Shown piece after piece: positions 26,118 to 34,603 of a DNA stretch of 35,630 bases (position 1 is its first letter; the number at the start of each line of letters is the position of its first letter). Origin of the DNA: Zhongshania aquatica (GTDB taxonomy: Bacteria; Pseudomonadota; Gammaproteobacteria; Pseudomonadales; Spongiibacteraceae); the NCBI RefSeq assembly GCF_027257955.1, contig NZ_JANZNQ010000026.1, positions 1 to 35,630 on the forward strand. The letters are read 5' to 3'. The notes beneath the pieces were generated by a model. That model was not told the origin of the DNA. It saw only the letters and a program-made list of their open reading frames with translations, and made no database searches. The position numbers and the translations under genes are program-made.

Positions 26118-28637
26118 TCAATACCGATAACGGACCTCCATACCAAATGTGCGTGGCGCGCCGTACTGTTCAGTAATCAAACCTAAGCCCTGAAAATTCA
26201 CACCATAGGAGGGGTAGTCATCCTTCGTTAGGTTATTCACCCATAGCGACACCATCAAGTCACCAGCATCAACAGGAATCTTACTTAGGCTTAGACGTGC
26301 GTTTATAATTGTGCGCGCGTCCATCGAACTATTTGTATACAAGATCGGCGTATTGTCAACAACTGAAGGCGAAAGTGAAACCTGCTCCCAGGTATCTTGC
26401 CAGCTGGCATCAGCAAACACGTTGAAGTCACCAATTGCGGTGCTGGCGAAGGTATAATCAACGCTGGCATTAACCTTATTGCTCGGTGAGTTGCCACGCT
26501 TCGCCTCTTTAGCACCATCAATACACTGTGTATTGGCGGCATTACAGGTATCTGGGTACTCTTCAAAATCACCATTGATATAGGTATGCGCCAAACTCAC
26601 GACCATGTCCTCGATAGGCGCGAGCGAAATTTCTAGCTCGCTCCCCCAGCGATCAGCCTTACCAGCGTTTATCGTTGATGACGTTATGCCGCCGCCACTG
26701 CTTTTAAGCTCGCTGGTCTGCAAGTCGTCATATTGATAGGTATAGAGGCCAGCGTTGACGCGCAAGCGGTTATTCCACCAGTCAGATTTTATGCCAATTT
26801 CAAGCTGTTCAATAATTTCCTCATCAAAGCTGTTATTAAATACCTCGCCGTTAAAGCCACCCGAACGATAGCCCGTTGCATAGCGAATAAAGCTATTTAT
26901 ATCGTCGCTAATGTCATAAGCCACGGTCGCGTTGTAACTAAAATTGTAAAAATTATTATCACGCGATATCGCTTGCGCAGGACTCGTGCCAAAGGGCGTC
27001 GCCACCGCACCGTAGTTATAAGAAATCGCTTTTTTCTCTTCGGTATAACGCATACCCAAAGTCAGCGCTAAACGATCTTCTAGCTGGGCGAAGCGATAAG
27101 TACTCTGGCCATACACCGCCAAGGCGTCCGACTCCAGAGTGTATTTTTGCGCGTCACGCCCAGCTAATGGCATTGCAAATGCTGCGCGGCGATCGTAGTT
27201 CGCCTCGTCTTCAAACCAATACAGACCCAGAGCGTAATCGAGCTGCTCAGTCGCACCAATTAGCTGGAACTCTTGAGAAAGTTGCTCATATTTAGAGCGT
27301 GTATCTTGCATGCTATGGCCGGCGCCAAGCTGATCTACCGCGGCCCAAAGGGCATCGACACCAGGGAAGGATGCGCCACCGCTGCCGCCGTAATACTGCA
27401 GTAAGACGCCGTGCAACGAGTCGTTATAAGCACCAATACCGTTCGCATCTAGACTACTATCAATATCATCCAAATCACCGGCAACATAGGTCTCGGTCTC
27501 GCGCTGCGCGGTAATCGATTTAAGTGTTACATCGCCCAATACGCCTTGCTCACCTAGCTGCCATTCGGCGGTTAGCGCGTGGCCATCCACCTCGCTTTGG
27601 GTAATGGGCGTGCTATCAGCCCAACCGCCGTCCGGACGGCCCTCGCCATTTGCCAAAACCCGCTCGTATGCATCTATCGTTTTCTGAATAGAGGGTAGCC
27701 ACCGATCATTGATACGGGGGTCTGCACCGGGCGCCGCGCCCAAGCCAGTAGCGAAAGGTAAAACGGTATTACGCAAGAAGCTTAAGCGATCGCCACCAAG
27801 GGTAGGCCCTGGGGTAAAACCCACCACTTTTTGCAGCGTATTAATTTCATCCAGTTCACTGTGATCGTAAACATAATCTACAGTCAGGCTCTCAACTGGC
27901 TGCCACCGCAACGCGGCTCGCCATGCCTGACGATCTAAGTTGTCAAAATCTTCACCACCGGAATAATTGTTATAAAAACCGTCGCGCTCTTTGGTTAAAA
28001 AACTTGCCGCAGCAGCTAATTTACCAGCGCCCTCACCGACTTGACCTATCGAATCGAAATCAATATTCGTTTTTAAGGTACGTAAATTGTAATTACCCAT
28101 GCCGGCAGTGACATCCACAGCGAATTCACCCAAAGGCTTTCTGGAGATAATGTTCATGGCACCCGCGGTGGCATTTCGACCGTATAAGGTGCCCTGCGGC
28201 CCACGCAAGACTTCAATGCGCTCTATCTGCGCAACATCTAAGGCAGAACCAAGCATCTTGCCGACGTAGACACCATCAAGATACATACCCACCGCGGGAT
28301 CAAGGGATATATTGGCCGGCGAGCCACCCGAAATACCGCGGATACTCAGACTGGTAATACCGCGGGAACCGGGCGATGAAAACCCGCCCATGCCCGGCAT
28401 CGCGGCAAACATATCGTCAGTGTTAGTAATACCGCGCTTTTCTATGTTGTCACTTGTCAGGGCGGTCATTGCAATCGGCGTATCCTGCAAGGATTCCACG
28501 CGGCGTTCGGCCGTCACCAGAACCTCTTCGAGTACTTGAGCTGAAGCAAGGGACACAAATAGCGGGGAAGCAACCAGCGAAACTGCCAAAGGCAATGCCG
28601 CCAACTTGAAATCACCAGTGGATGAATATCGTTTCAT
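26118..28637 (-). CDS. TonB-dependent outer-membrane receptor, second copy
   Basis: About 839 residues. The signal peptide ends near SLASAQ. The TonB box region LEEVLVTAERRVESLQDTPIAMTAL is followed by the plug with RGISGGSPANISLDPAVGMYLDGVYVGK and VLRGPQGTLYGRNATAGAM, then a long barrel ending in aromatic residues (EVRYRY). ATG 28637 is chosen because GGAG lies seven bases upstream; the frame could start at 28655. It belongs to the same subtype as the receptor at 11971, so two importers may serve different substrates or conditions. A clear terminator follows. The palindrome at 28718-28733 is the likely control site. Confidence 0.94.
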   Translation of the reverse strand: MKRYSSTGDFKLAALPLAVSLVASPLFVSLASAQVLEEVLVTAERRVESLQDTPIAMTALTSDNIEKRGITNTDDMFAAMPGMGGFSSPGSRGITSLSIRGISGGSPANISLDPAVGMYLDGVYVGKMLGSALDVAQIERIEVLRGPQGTLYGRNATAGAMNIISRKPLGEFAVDVTAGMGNYNLRTLKTNIDFDSIGQVGEGAGKLAAAASFLTKERDGFYNNYSGGEDFDNLDRQAWRAALRWQPVESLTVDYVYDHSELDEINTLQKVVGFTPGPTLGGDRLSFLRNTVLPFATGLGAAPGADPRINDRWLPSIQKTIDAYERVLANGEGRPDGGWADSTPITQSEVDGHALTAEWQLGEQGVLGDVTLKSITAQRETETYVAGDLDDIDSSLDANGIGAYNDSLHGVLLQYYGGSGGASFPGVDALWAAVDQLGAGHSMQDTRSKYEQLSQEFQLIGATEQLDYALGLYWFEDEANYDRRAAFAMPLAGRDAQKYTLESDALAVYGQSTYRFAQLEDRLALTLGMRYTEEKKAISYNYGAVATPFGTSPAQAISRDNNFYNFSYNATVAYDISDDINSFIRYATGYRSGGFNGEVFNNSFDEEIIEQLEIGIKSDWWNNRLRVNAGLYTYQYDDLQTSELKSSGGGITSSTINAGKADRWGSELEISLAPIEDMVVSLAHTYINGDFEEYPDTCNAANTQCIDGAKEAKRGNSPSNKVNASVDYTFASTAIGDFNVFADASWQDTWEQVSLSPSVVDNTPILYTNSSMDARTIINARLSLSKIPVDAGDLMVSLWVNNLTKDDYPSYGVNFQGLGLITEQYGAPRTFGMEVRYRY

Positions 28638-28717
28638 GCCATTACTCCAATTCATTAATATTATATTGTTAGCAGATCACTACTGCGGACATTATTCAAA
28701 TTCGGCTCCGAAACTAA

Positions 28718-28733
28718 GTGATACTGTTATCAC
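28718..28733. promoter_or_regulatory. Perfect palindrome upstream of the second TonB receptor
   Basis: GTGATA (28718-28723), CTGT, TATCAC (28728-28733) lies about 80 nt before the receptor start. Size and symmetry suit a dimeric repressor such as a GntR or TetR type. No regulator gene is adjacent, so its binder is unknown. Confidence 0.45.
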
Positions 28734-28822
28734 AGTACTCTAAAGGCAAATTTTGGGTAGAACATAATCATTCACAATAATGCGCAAAAGTGTTCAGACA
28801 GCCTCTCCCAACCAATCACATT

Positions 28823-29911
28823 TCACTCGCCAGCCAGTACTTGGCTAAGCCGCAAAGACTCAGGCGGCGGCTCCGCCAAGCCGGTCACACCATGTACGCC
28901 ATTAACTATAGCCTGCGGTGCAGAAACTGCATCTCTTGGCATATAAAATTGCGCGTACCATTTGCGGCCAAGCGCAAATGGCCCGTCAGTCTTCAGTTGC
29001 AACACCCTAAACGCCGGCTTTTTGTTCTGCCAAATGCCGAAATCTGCCGCTAAAGACGCGAGTGCACCGGCCTGTAATTCTCTGGCGCGATCATAATCTG
29101 CTACGGCAGGGTTCTCGGTACCACTATTGACCAATAAGCCATGCCATAACTTAACGCGGCCATCGTCCAGCGGTGTGTTCGCAATCAGCTCGATGCTTTC
29201 GATATCGCCAAAAATTTGGTGGGAAAGCAGGATTCCCGGCCCGTCATACCAAGTTGTTGTGCGCAGCATTGCCTGATATTCCTGATGCAAACCGCCCTGG
29301 CGCTGAATATAAATGTGATCGTTAAATTCATTCTCAAAATATTCACAAGGCGCGCCATGGGTCGGCCCTAAATGACGGGCATCAGCCATATTGTCGATGA
29401 TTTCCTGGGGGTGGACTTCTAACTCACCCAAGTGATCTAACTGCCACTGAATCCAGCGTTTATTATGCCAATGGGGCAAATCTGGCACGGGGTAATCCGG
29501 CCCCTTGCCCTCGGTGTCGTGCCACATCCATATACAGCCTAAGCGCTCTTCGACCGGATAACTTTCCAGCTTGGCTGACCGAGGTTTAGGCCCTTCGTAA
29601 TAGGGTATATCGTCGCAGCTACCGTCGGCAGCAAATCGCCAGCCGTGATAGGGGCAGCGAATAGAGTCACCTTCTATTTGCGCACCTTCACGGGCGATAA
29701 TCGCGCTGTCGGCGGCAAGATGACACTGCATGTGTGGGCAGTGCGCATCCAGCAAAATCGGCTTGCCGCTCTCACCTCGGTATAGCGCAAAATCCTTGGC
29801 GAAGAATTTCAGTGCAAGCGGTTTATCTTGCAGTTCACTTGCCTCGGCAATAACAAACCAGCCGCGGGGAAACTGATGCGGCCCAAGTCCATATTCTTTT
29901 CCTGTCGCCAT
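28823..29911 (-). CDS. KshA-like Rieske non-heme iron oxygenase, second copy
   Basis: 362 residues. Rieske ligands are Cys58 and His60 in CPHMQC and Cys86 and His89 in CPYHGW. The mononuclear iron site is His180 and His185 in ADARHLGPTHG with Asp177. Ligand spacing is close to KshA. It differs clearly from the operon copy, so the two probably act at different ring positions or on different intermediates. A reductase partner is not in the window. AGGGAT precedes its ATG, and it begins 9 nt after the stop of the 3-alpha-HSD-like SDR. Its product may be imported or released with the TonB receptor 185 nt downstream. Confidence 0.9.
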   Translation of the reverse strand: MATGKEYGLGPHQFPRGWFVIAEASELQDKPLALKFFAKDFALYRGESGKPILLDAHCPHMQCHLAADSAIIAREGAQIEGDSIRCPYHGWRFAADGSCDDIPYYEGPKPRSAKLESYPVEERLGCIWMWHDTEGKGPDYPVPDLPHWHNKRWIQWQLDHLGELEVHPQEIIDNMADARHLGPTHGAPCEYFENEFNDHIYIQRQGGLHQEYQAMLRTTTWYDGPGILLSHQIFGDIESIELIANTPLDDGRVKLWHGLLVNSGTENPAVADYDRARELQAGALASLAADFGIWQNKKPAFRVLQLKTDGPFALGRKWYAQFYMPRDAVSAPQAIVNGVHGVTGLAEPPPESLRLSQVLAGE

Positions 29912-29920
29912 TACATATCC

Positions 29921-30682
29921 CTATATTGAATTTGGGCGATACATGGCGTCATGGCCGCCATCGACATAAAGTAGTGAGCCACTGACGAAGCTCGCCTCTG
30001 AGCACAGCAAGAAGCCGATGACATTCGCGATTTCACTTACCTTGCCAGCGCGACCAAGGGGAATTGTCTCTAAAAAATCTTTAATGGCGGCGCTGTATTT
30101 CGGGTCTTTCTCCGTCGCCTCGGTCATTGCCGTTCTGGTATAGCCTGGCGCGACCGCATTTAGGCGCACGCCGGAACGCGCATAGTCGGGGGCATTTCTC
30201 CGCATCCAAATGGCAATGGCTTGTTTAGATCCGCTGTACGCAGCGTGGCCAGAGATAGTGGCTAAACTCGTTTTCAGTTGCTCTTGATTATTAGAAAGTA
30301 GCGCCACTACATAGTTGGGATCCGTATCTTGCGGCGCTGAGTTTGACGACACCAACACCGCCGCCCCGCTGCGGGCTGCCAATGCGTCTTTCAGGCCAAG
30401 TAACAATTCAATCGAGCCGTAAAAATTGACCTGCGGGATCATGACAACATCCGGACTTGTACTCCCGATGCCCGCACAGCAAACCAGACCATCCAAACCG
30501 TCTTTAGAAGCCGCCAAACACGCCTGCAAAGCCGCACGTCGCCCCTCTGGCGTCGCTAAATCTGCGACGATATCCGCATTGTGACGATCTACTTTAATGA
30601 CTGTTTCTCCATCGTCCTCAAGCCGTGAACAGACTGCTTCACCAATACCTGAAGCGGCGCCGGTTACAATGAATTTCCCCAT
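29921..30682 (-). CDS. 3-alpha-hydroxysteroid-dehydrogenase-like SDR
   Basis: 253 residues resembling 3-alpha-HSD/carbonyl reductase HsdA of Comamonas testosteroni (257 residues), as I recall it: the short N-terminal TGAASGIG, the unusual acidic stretch IVADLATPEGRRAALQ, DGLVCCAG, catalytic Tyr-x3-Lys in YSGSKQA, and the C-terminal GGHDAMYRPNSI against GGIDAVMRPTQF in HsdA. This points to oxidation of a 3-alpha-hydroxyl on a steroid, an early step of bile-acid degradation. GGGAG lies upstream of ATG 30682. It is first in the leftward set with the Rieske oxygenase. This is the strongest single pointer to a steroid substrate. The family group also holds carbonyl reductases of wider scope. Confidence 0.85.
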   Translation of the reverse strand: MGKFIVTGAASGIGEAVCSRLEDDGETVIKVDRHNADIVADLATPEGRRAALQACLAASKDGLDGLVCCAGIGSTSPDVVMIPQVNFYGSIELLLGLKDALAARSGAAVLVSSNSAPQDTDPNYVVALLSNNQEQLKTSLATISGHAAYSGSKQAIAIWMRRNAPDYARSGVRLNAVAPGYTRTAMTEATEKDPKYSAAIKDFLETIPLGRAGKVSEIANVIGFLLCSEASFVSGSLLYVDGGHDAMYRPNSI

Positions 30683-31063
30683 ATCTGTTCTCCCTGTTTA
30701 AACACGAATAAAGTACACAGCGGACTGGAAGCTCATTAAATATAGCTTCCTAAGACGATATTACTGGCCTGCAGAACTTCCAACTATGCGCACGTCTCAG
30801 ACATGGTATCGCCAGCCCCCTTTCGTTCCGCCGACAAAAACATCTAATTTTATATACATTTCAGTCACCCCCACCGCGCAGATGAATATCCAGAAGTGAA
30901 GGGAAAATATATCCCGAGCCAGTGGCATGACATATTTCAACGGTGCTTTTCGTTATCAATTTTGAACGTATTTGTTCTAAGCAAGCTAGCCCTGGATCTT
31001 TACTATAAGGACCTAACCTTAGAACAAGACAGCCAGCGGGCTGTAGACGACGAGAATTGAGAA
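30683..31063. other. Divergent intergenic region, weak dyad only
   Basis: Between the leftward SDR and the rightward luciferase-like gene. I see no gene. A weak dyad, GAAC (30964-30967) and GTTC (30974-30977), and a possible -10 TACTAT near 31001 are the only candidate signals; neither is convincing. Confidence 0.35.
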
Positions 31064-31933
31064 ATGAAATTTAGCTATAACCCAAGTATGTGCCCACCAG
31101 AGCAATATGTGCCCCTCGCGCTAGCCGCAGAAGAGTTAGGTTTTAACAGTATGGCCTTTCCAGACAGCCTCTGTTATCCCGAACACTCGTCGGCAAACTA
31201 CCCCTACAACGGTGACGGCTCCCGGGAGTTTTTAAAGGATATGCCCTTTGTTGAACCCCTGGTGACGATCCCGTTTTTGGCGGGCCAAACAAAACGTTTA
31301 CGTTTTAACACCTCGGTATACAAGCTCGCAGTGCGCCAGCCGCTCGTTGTTGCCAAACAGCTGGCAACGCTCGCGACCCTGTGCGGCGACCGCTTTGATT
31401 TCGGCGTTGGCATTAGCCCCTGGCCAGAAGACTTCGAAGGCTGCCACGTGCCATGGGCAGCGCGTGGCCAGCGCCTTGACGACCAAATTGAGATAATACG
31501 GGGCTTACTGAGCGGTGAGTTCTTTAGCTACACCGGCAAACAACTCTCAATAGCAAGCATGCAACTTTGCCCTAGCCCCAAAACACCCATCCCCATTCTT
31601 GTTGGCGGGCATTCAGACGCGGCATTAAAACGCGCGGCGCGCCTTGGCGACGGTTGGATTGGCGCCGGTGCAAGCATTGAAGAATACGGCGTTTTGATCG
31701 GTAAATTAAATGAATTTCGTAAACAGTATCAGCGTAACCACCTTCCCTTCGCGATCCATGTCAGCTCCGCCGACGCCTACTCCACCTCTGGCCAGGACGC
31801 TCTCGCCAATCTAGGCGTTAACGAATGCCACATAGCCTTTCGCAATGCCTATGATGGCACACCCGATACCCTGAGTACTGATCTGAAAATTGATCAAATG
31901 CAGAAATTCGCTGCTAAGTGTATAAAGCCTTAG
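31064..31933 (+). CDS. Luciferase-like (LLM class) flavin oxidoreductase
   Basis: 289 residues of the luciferase-like monooxygenase TIM barrel: MKFSYNPSMCPPEQYVPLALAAEELGFNSMAFPDSL, then RLRFNTSVYKLAVRQPLVVAKQLATLATLCGDRFDFGVGISPWPEDFEGC, IEIIRGLLSGEF, and PIPILVGGHSDAALKRAARLGDGWIGAG. The subgroup is that of F420- or FMN-dependent oxidoreductases (TIGR03619-like). F420 use in this type of gammaproteobacterium is uncertain and FMN is the safer guess. Some LLM enzymes act in steroid or terpenoid catabolism, for example as Baeyer-Villiger-type or dehydrogenating steps. It overlaps nothing and leads a two-gene set with an SDR. The ribosome site is weak (GAG). Confidence 0.88.
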   Translation: MKFSYNPSMCPPEQYVPLALAAEELGFNSMAFPDSLCYPEHSSANYPYNGDGSREFLKDMPFVEPLVTIPFLAGQTKRLRFNTSVYKLAVRQPLVVAKQLATLATLCGDRFDFGVGISPWPEDFEGCHVPWAARGQRLDDQIEIIRGLLSGEFFSYTGKQLSIASMQLCPSPKTPIPILVGGHSDAALKRAARLGDGWIGAGASIEEYGVLIGKLNEFRKQYQRNHLPFAIHVSSADAYSTSGQDALANLGVNECHIAFRNAYDGTPDTLSTDLKIDQMQKFAAKCIKP

Positions 31934-32001
31934 TCGCATCATTCACAAGTAAAAGGCTATTATCGGACCAGAAAATATTGCCAATTTTAAAGGATATTCT
32001 A

Positions 32002-32757
32002 ATGAAAAGACTAAACGGCAAAGTGGCCATTGTAACCGGCGCGGGCCAAGGTGTAGGTCAAGGTATCGCATTTGCACTGGCCGCCGAAGGGGCGAAAGTC
32101 GTGGTAACGGGTCGAACTCTAAAAAAGCTGGAATCGAGCTGCGCAGAGATCGCTAAACGCGGGGGCCAAGCCTTGGCGGTAGAATGCGACATAAAAGATC
32201 GAGGCGCACTGGAATCTTTGGTTTCCACAACCGTTAAGCATTACGGCGGCATTCAAATATTGGTAAACAATGCTCAAGAAGTGCCCTTAGGCAGCCTGCA
32301 CGAGATAGAGGATGAAGCATTGAGCGCCGGCTTTGAATCCGGACCAATTGCCACCTTCCGTTTAATGAAACTATGTTATCCCCACCTGAAAGGTGATGGT
32401 TGTATTATCAACCTCGCCAGTAGTGCCGGAAAGCGCTGGGACATGTCTGGCTATGGTGGTTACGCAGCGACTAAAGAAGCAATTCGTTCTCTGTCGCGTG
32501 CGGCCGCCTGCGAATGGGGCAAAGACCGTATTCGCACCAATGTTATTCTTCCACACGCCTTATCGCCAGGCCTTGAATGGTGGATTAAAGACCGTCCAGA
32601 AGAAGCAGCAACGTATTTGGCGAGTATTCCAATGCAACGGCTTGGCGAATGCGAAAACGATATAGGAAGATTTGTTGTTAGCTTGTGTTCGGAGGATAGC
32701 CGGTATGTCAACGGTCAAAGTATAGCGTTAGACGGAGGGCAGGCTTTTTTAGGTTAA
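32002..32757 (+). CDS. Classical SDR oxidoreductase
   Basis: 251 residues. TGAGQGVG near residue 12, NNAQ in place of NNAG, catalytic Ser in NLASSAG, Tyr-x3-Lys in YAATK, and the C-terminal YVNGQSIALDGGQAF. ATG 32002 has AAAGGAT seven bases upstream; a longer frame opening at 31918 within the previous gene is unlikely. It follows the luciferase-like gene by 68 nt and is probably co-transcribed. It differs from the other SDRs here in the NNAQ motif. Substrate unknown; context suggests an alcohol of the same pathway. Confidence 0.88.
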   Translation: MKRLNGKVAIVTGAGQGVGQGIAFALAAEGAKVVVTGRTLKKLESSCAEIAKRGGQALAVECDIKDRGALESLVSTTVKHYGGIQILVNNAQEVPLGSLHEIEDEALSAGFESGPIATFRLMKLCYPHLKGDGCIINLASSAGKRWDMSGYGGYAATKEAIRSLSRAAACEWGKDRIRTNVILPHALSPGLEWWIKDRPEEAATYLASIPMQRLGECENDIGRFVVSLCSEDSRYVNGQSIALDGGQAFLG

Positions 32758-33328
32758 ACATCTGCTGGAATACCCTAGGCGCGCTATGTGCCGAAGTTAG
32801 CTTGGGAAGTTCAGGGGATCTAAGATATCTTAGCACTCCCTAAAGCGCATTCGTGATGTTCACATCAACCCTTGCAGTTGCACTTAGAATGCAACTAGTG
32901 AAAAATCCCGGATTAGATCACGAAGCAGTAACATCAATGCTAGTCGAATCAGTACTCGCCACCGTATTTTGATTCAAGCTATACAGCGCCATGAATTAAT
33001 AAATTTACTCCACGTAAAGCGCGGATGGCGAAGCTAAGCCGAAGGCAATATGTCTAGGCAGTGTTAATTCGAAATCCATTCGCCAGATATTTCTTATTGA
33101 AATTCGACAATTAACGACACAAATAGAGGCCTATTAATTTCCCCCTGATTATAAATAAGTATTTATATTCAGGGGGTGCCCTATGGAACTAGGAAATGAA
33201 GTAAAAATCTCCATGAGGTATTCTTATATCTAAAAATGGAAAATTCCAACTCCAGCTTATAATAAAACTGTTCCATAAGTTAAGAAGGCCATTACGGCCT
33301 TTCTAACATCACCGATATTTTCCCTACG
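32758..33328. other. Gene-free region with clustered palindromes and a long stem
   Basis: No intact gene. Three dyads lie close together after the SDR: the perfect palindrome CTAAGATATCTTAG (32820-32833), TGATGT/ACATCA (32854-32867) and AGTTGCA/TGCAACT (32876-32896). Further on is a 17-bp stem with one mismatch, CCCCCTGATTATAAATA (33141-33157) and TATTTATATTCAGGGGG (33160-33176), plus a small AAGGCC/GGCCTT dyad near 33285-33302. They may be decayed repeats or terminators. Confidence 0.5.
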
Positions 33329-33628
33329 CTACACTAATGCAGGCACTAACATATCATCGCCAAAATTGACCTCTAGGCACCTATTCTCCCGAGCAAAAAA
33401 GGACAATACCGTCAACATGCTGCTGTTTGCAGAAGTCACCATTAGTACTAAAGGCACTTCATCTACACCTAGAGGAATGCTACAGCTGTCATCAACCTAC
33501 CATACGGGATATCTATAACTGCTTTCAGCCTCCACGGCTAGAATCTGTCGCCGGGAATCATAGCCGCCCAGTTCTGCCTCAGTGACACCTAGTTTCGCAG
33601 TTATTTCTTCAGCTGTAATGCAGCCAGA
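33329..33628 (-). pseudogene. Broken antitoxin-like DNA-binding gene
   Basis: On the minus strand from 33628, one frame reads SGCITAEEITAKLGVTEAEL, then YDSRRQILAVEAESSYRYPVW, then a stop (TAG at 33499-33497). The same frame continues as VDDSCSIPLGVDEVPLVLMV, a phenylalanine-rich helix and EVNFGDDMLVPALV to a second TAG (33331-33329). Order and motifs (AEELA-RLGV, GYRYPAWQ-D, PGL-VL, FF--NP) match, as I recall, small helix-turn-helix proteins of the RES/Xre antitoxin type. The first stop falls where the family has Gln (CAG to TAG). It lies just downstream of the ParD-like gene on the same strand and is dead as written. Confidence 0.55.
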
Positions 33629-33702
33629 GTACTAGTACCCTGATCACAAGACGAGCTTAAGACCCAAGAAGACAAACATCACACCAAATAGACGTGAGCC
33701 AG

Positions 33703-33951
33703 TCATTCATCACTTAAATTGAAGGTCTTGCTACTTTTTCTTACGTACAGGGTTAATTCACCGCGTTCGATTTCATCTTTAGCCAGCAGTGCCTTTTCAA
33801 TAAATGCATAGCTCAGATCTGGGTTATCAATGACAATTCGCCCGAGCTTGGCATCGTATTCAATTTGCTGTGCCACGCTGCGACCGCTTACTTTTGCTCG
33901 ACTCGTCCACTCGTGAATAAAGCCCTCGTCTAGTAGAATTTCTTTAGCCAT
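33703..33951 (-). CDS. ParD-like antitoxin
   Basis: 82 residues. MAKEILLDEGFIHEWTSRAKVSGRSVAQQIEYDAKLGRIVIDNPDLSYAFIEKAL follows the ParD-like antitoxin family (DUF3423/PF11903), with RSVAQQIEY-x4-GRI and DNPDL as the landmarks. ATG 33951 is preferred over GTG 33963 because AGGTGG lies four bases upstream. The usual toxin (ParE/RelE/HigB type) would be expected next to it; downstream lies only the broken gene at 33329-33628, and upstream I see no toxin. It may be a solitary antitoxin left after loss of its module. Two dyads upstream (34028-34044 and 34074-34094) could be its operator. Confidence 0.78.
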   Translation of the reverse strand: MAKEILLDEGFIHEWTSRAKVSGRSVAQQIEYDAKLGRIVIDNPDLSYAFIEKALLAKDEIERGELTLYVRKSSKTFNLSDE

Positions 33952-34603
33952 ATGCCACCTCACTATATCTCCGTTTCGCCGTTCGTATAGTTCACCGCAA
34001 AGCTTGTGAACTACGATTTAACCTAACACGCCTAGAATTGGCGTCAAATTAAGCGACAAATTTTCGAAGGTTATATAGTGGTGAAGGCACTATAGGTGAC
34101 CAAGCGAACCGGCCGCCGCCATCTTCAGTCATCGTGGCCATACCGTCGCCGCAGATATCGGCACGGGTCCGCCTAGCTAACCCTAAAAATCGGACTCAGA
34201 AGTCATCCCCCCAGAATCTTAATTCTCTGTAGACGAATGGTAGTCGTAAAGTTCAAGGCAGCAAGGTGACCAAGTCCTCACGTGTATTAATGGGCTTTTG
34301 TATTACGGTATTAGCTTCAGACATCATCACGCGCCTGTACTCGCCAGCTATCGTGACACCAACGCTAGCCATAGTGGGGTCAAGACGAAACACCTCATCA
34401 CATTTGTGCGCTCATCAGCACAAACCATACAGTTACTAAAATTTTCTCGCATTTTGTGACTTACAAGGCACATCTTTCAACGCGGATGAATAATTCATTA
34501 AAAATATAGGTTATTAATATCGGGAGAGCTGAACAATTTCAAAATCACATCTCTCACAAGAAATCTTATTTGTAACTAATCTTTGTAATATAAGGAATGA
34601 GAA
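33952..34603. other. Decayed accessory spacer with dyads
   Basis: No intact gene. Dyads: ACGCC/GGCGT (34028-34044) and TATAGTG/CACTATA (34074-34094), both with 7-nt loops, upstream of the ParD-like gene. The 10-mer GGTGACCAAG occurs twice (about 34096 and 34265). On the minus strand a short scrap resembles a response-regulator end (34253-34372). The last 100 nt before 34604 are AT-rich and may hold that gene's promoter. Confidence 0.45.
34253..34372 (-). pseudogene. Possible remnant of a response-regulator receiver domain end
   Basis: A 39-codon ATG frame reads MASVGVTIAGEYRRVMMSEA, then NTVIQKPINTREDLVTLLP and stop. The order TA-x-E, a helix, V-I-Q-KPI and EDL--LL looks like the fourth strand to last helix of a receiver domain, where Lys-Pro-Ile is conserved. 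It is far too short to be functional and has no visible ribosome site. It could equally be chance. Confidence 0.3.

Noticed and set aside
33181-33234. 16-codon frame after the long stem (MELGNEVKISMRYSYI)
   Set aside because: Too short, with no ribosome site and no conserved context visible.
34100-34170. IS66- or other transposase remnant
   Set aside because: A GC-rich patch gave no continuous frame with recognisable transposase motifs on either strand.
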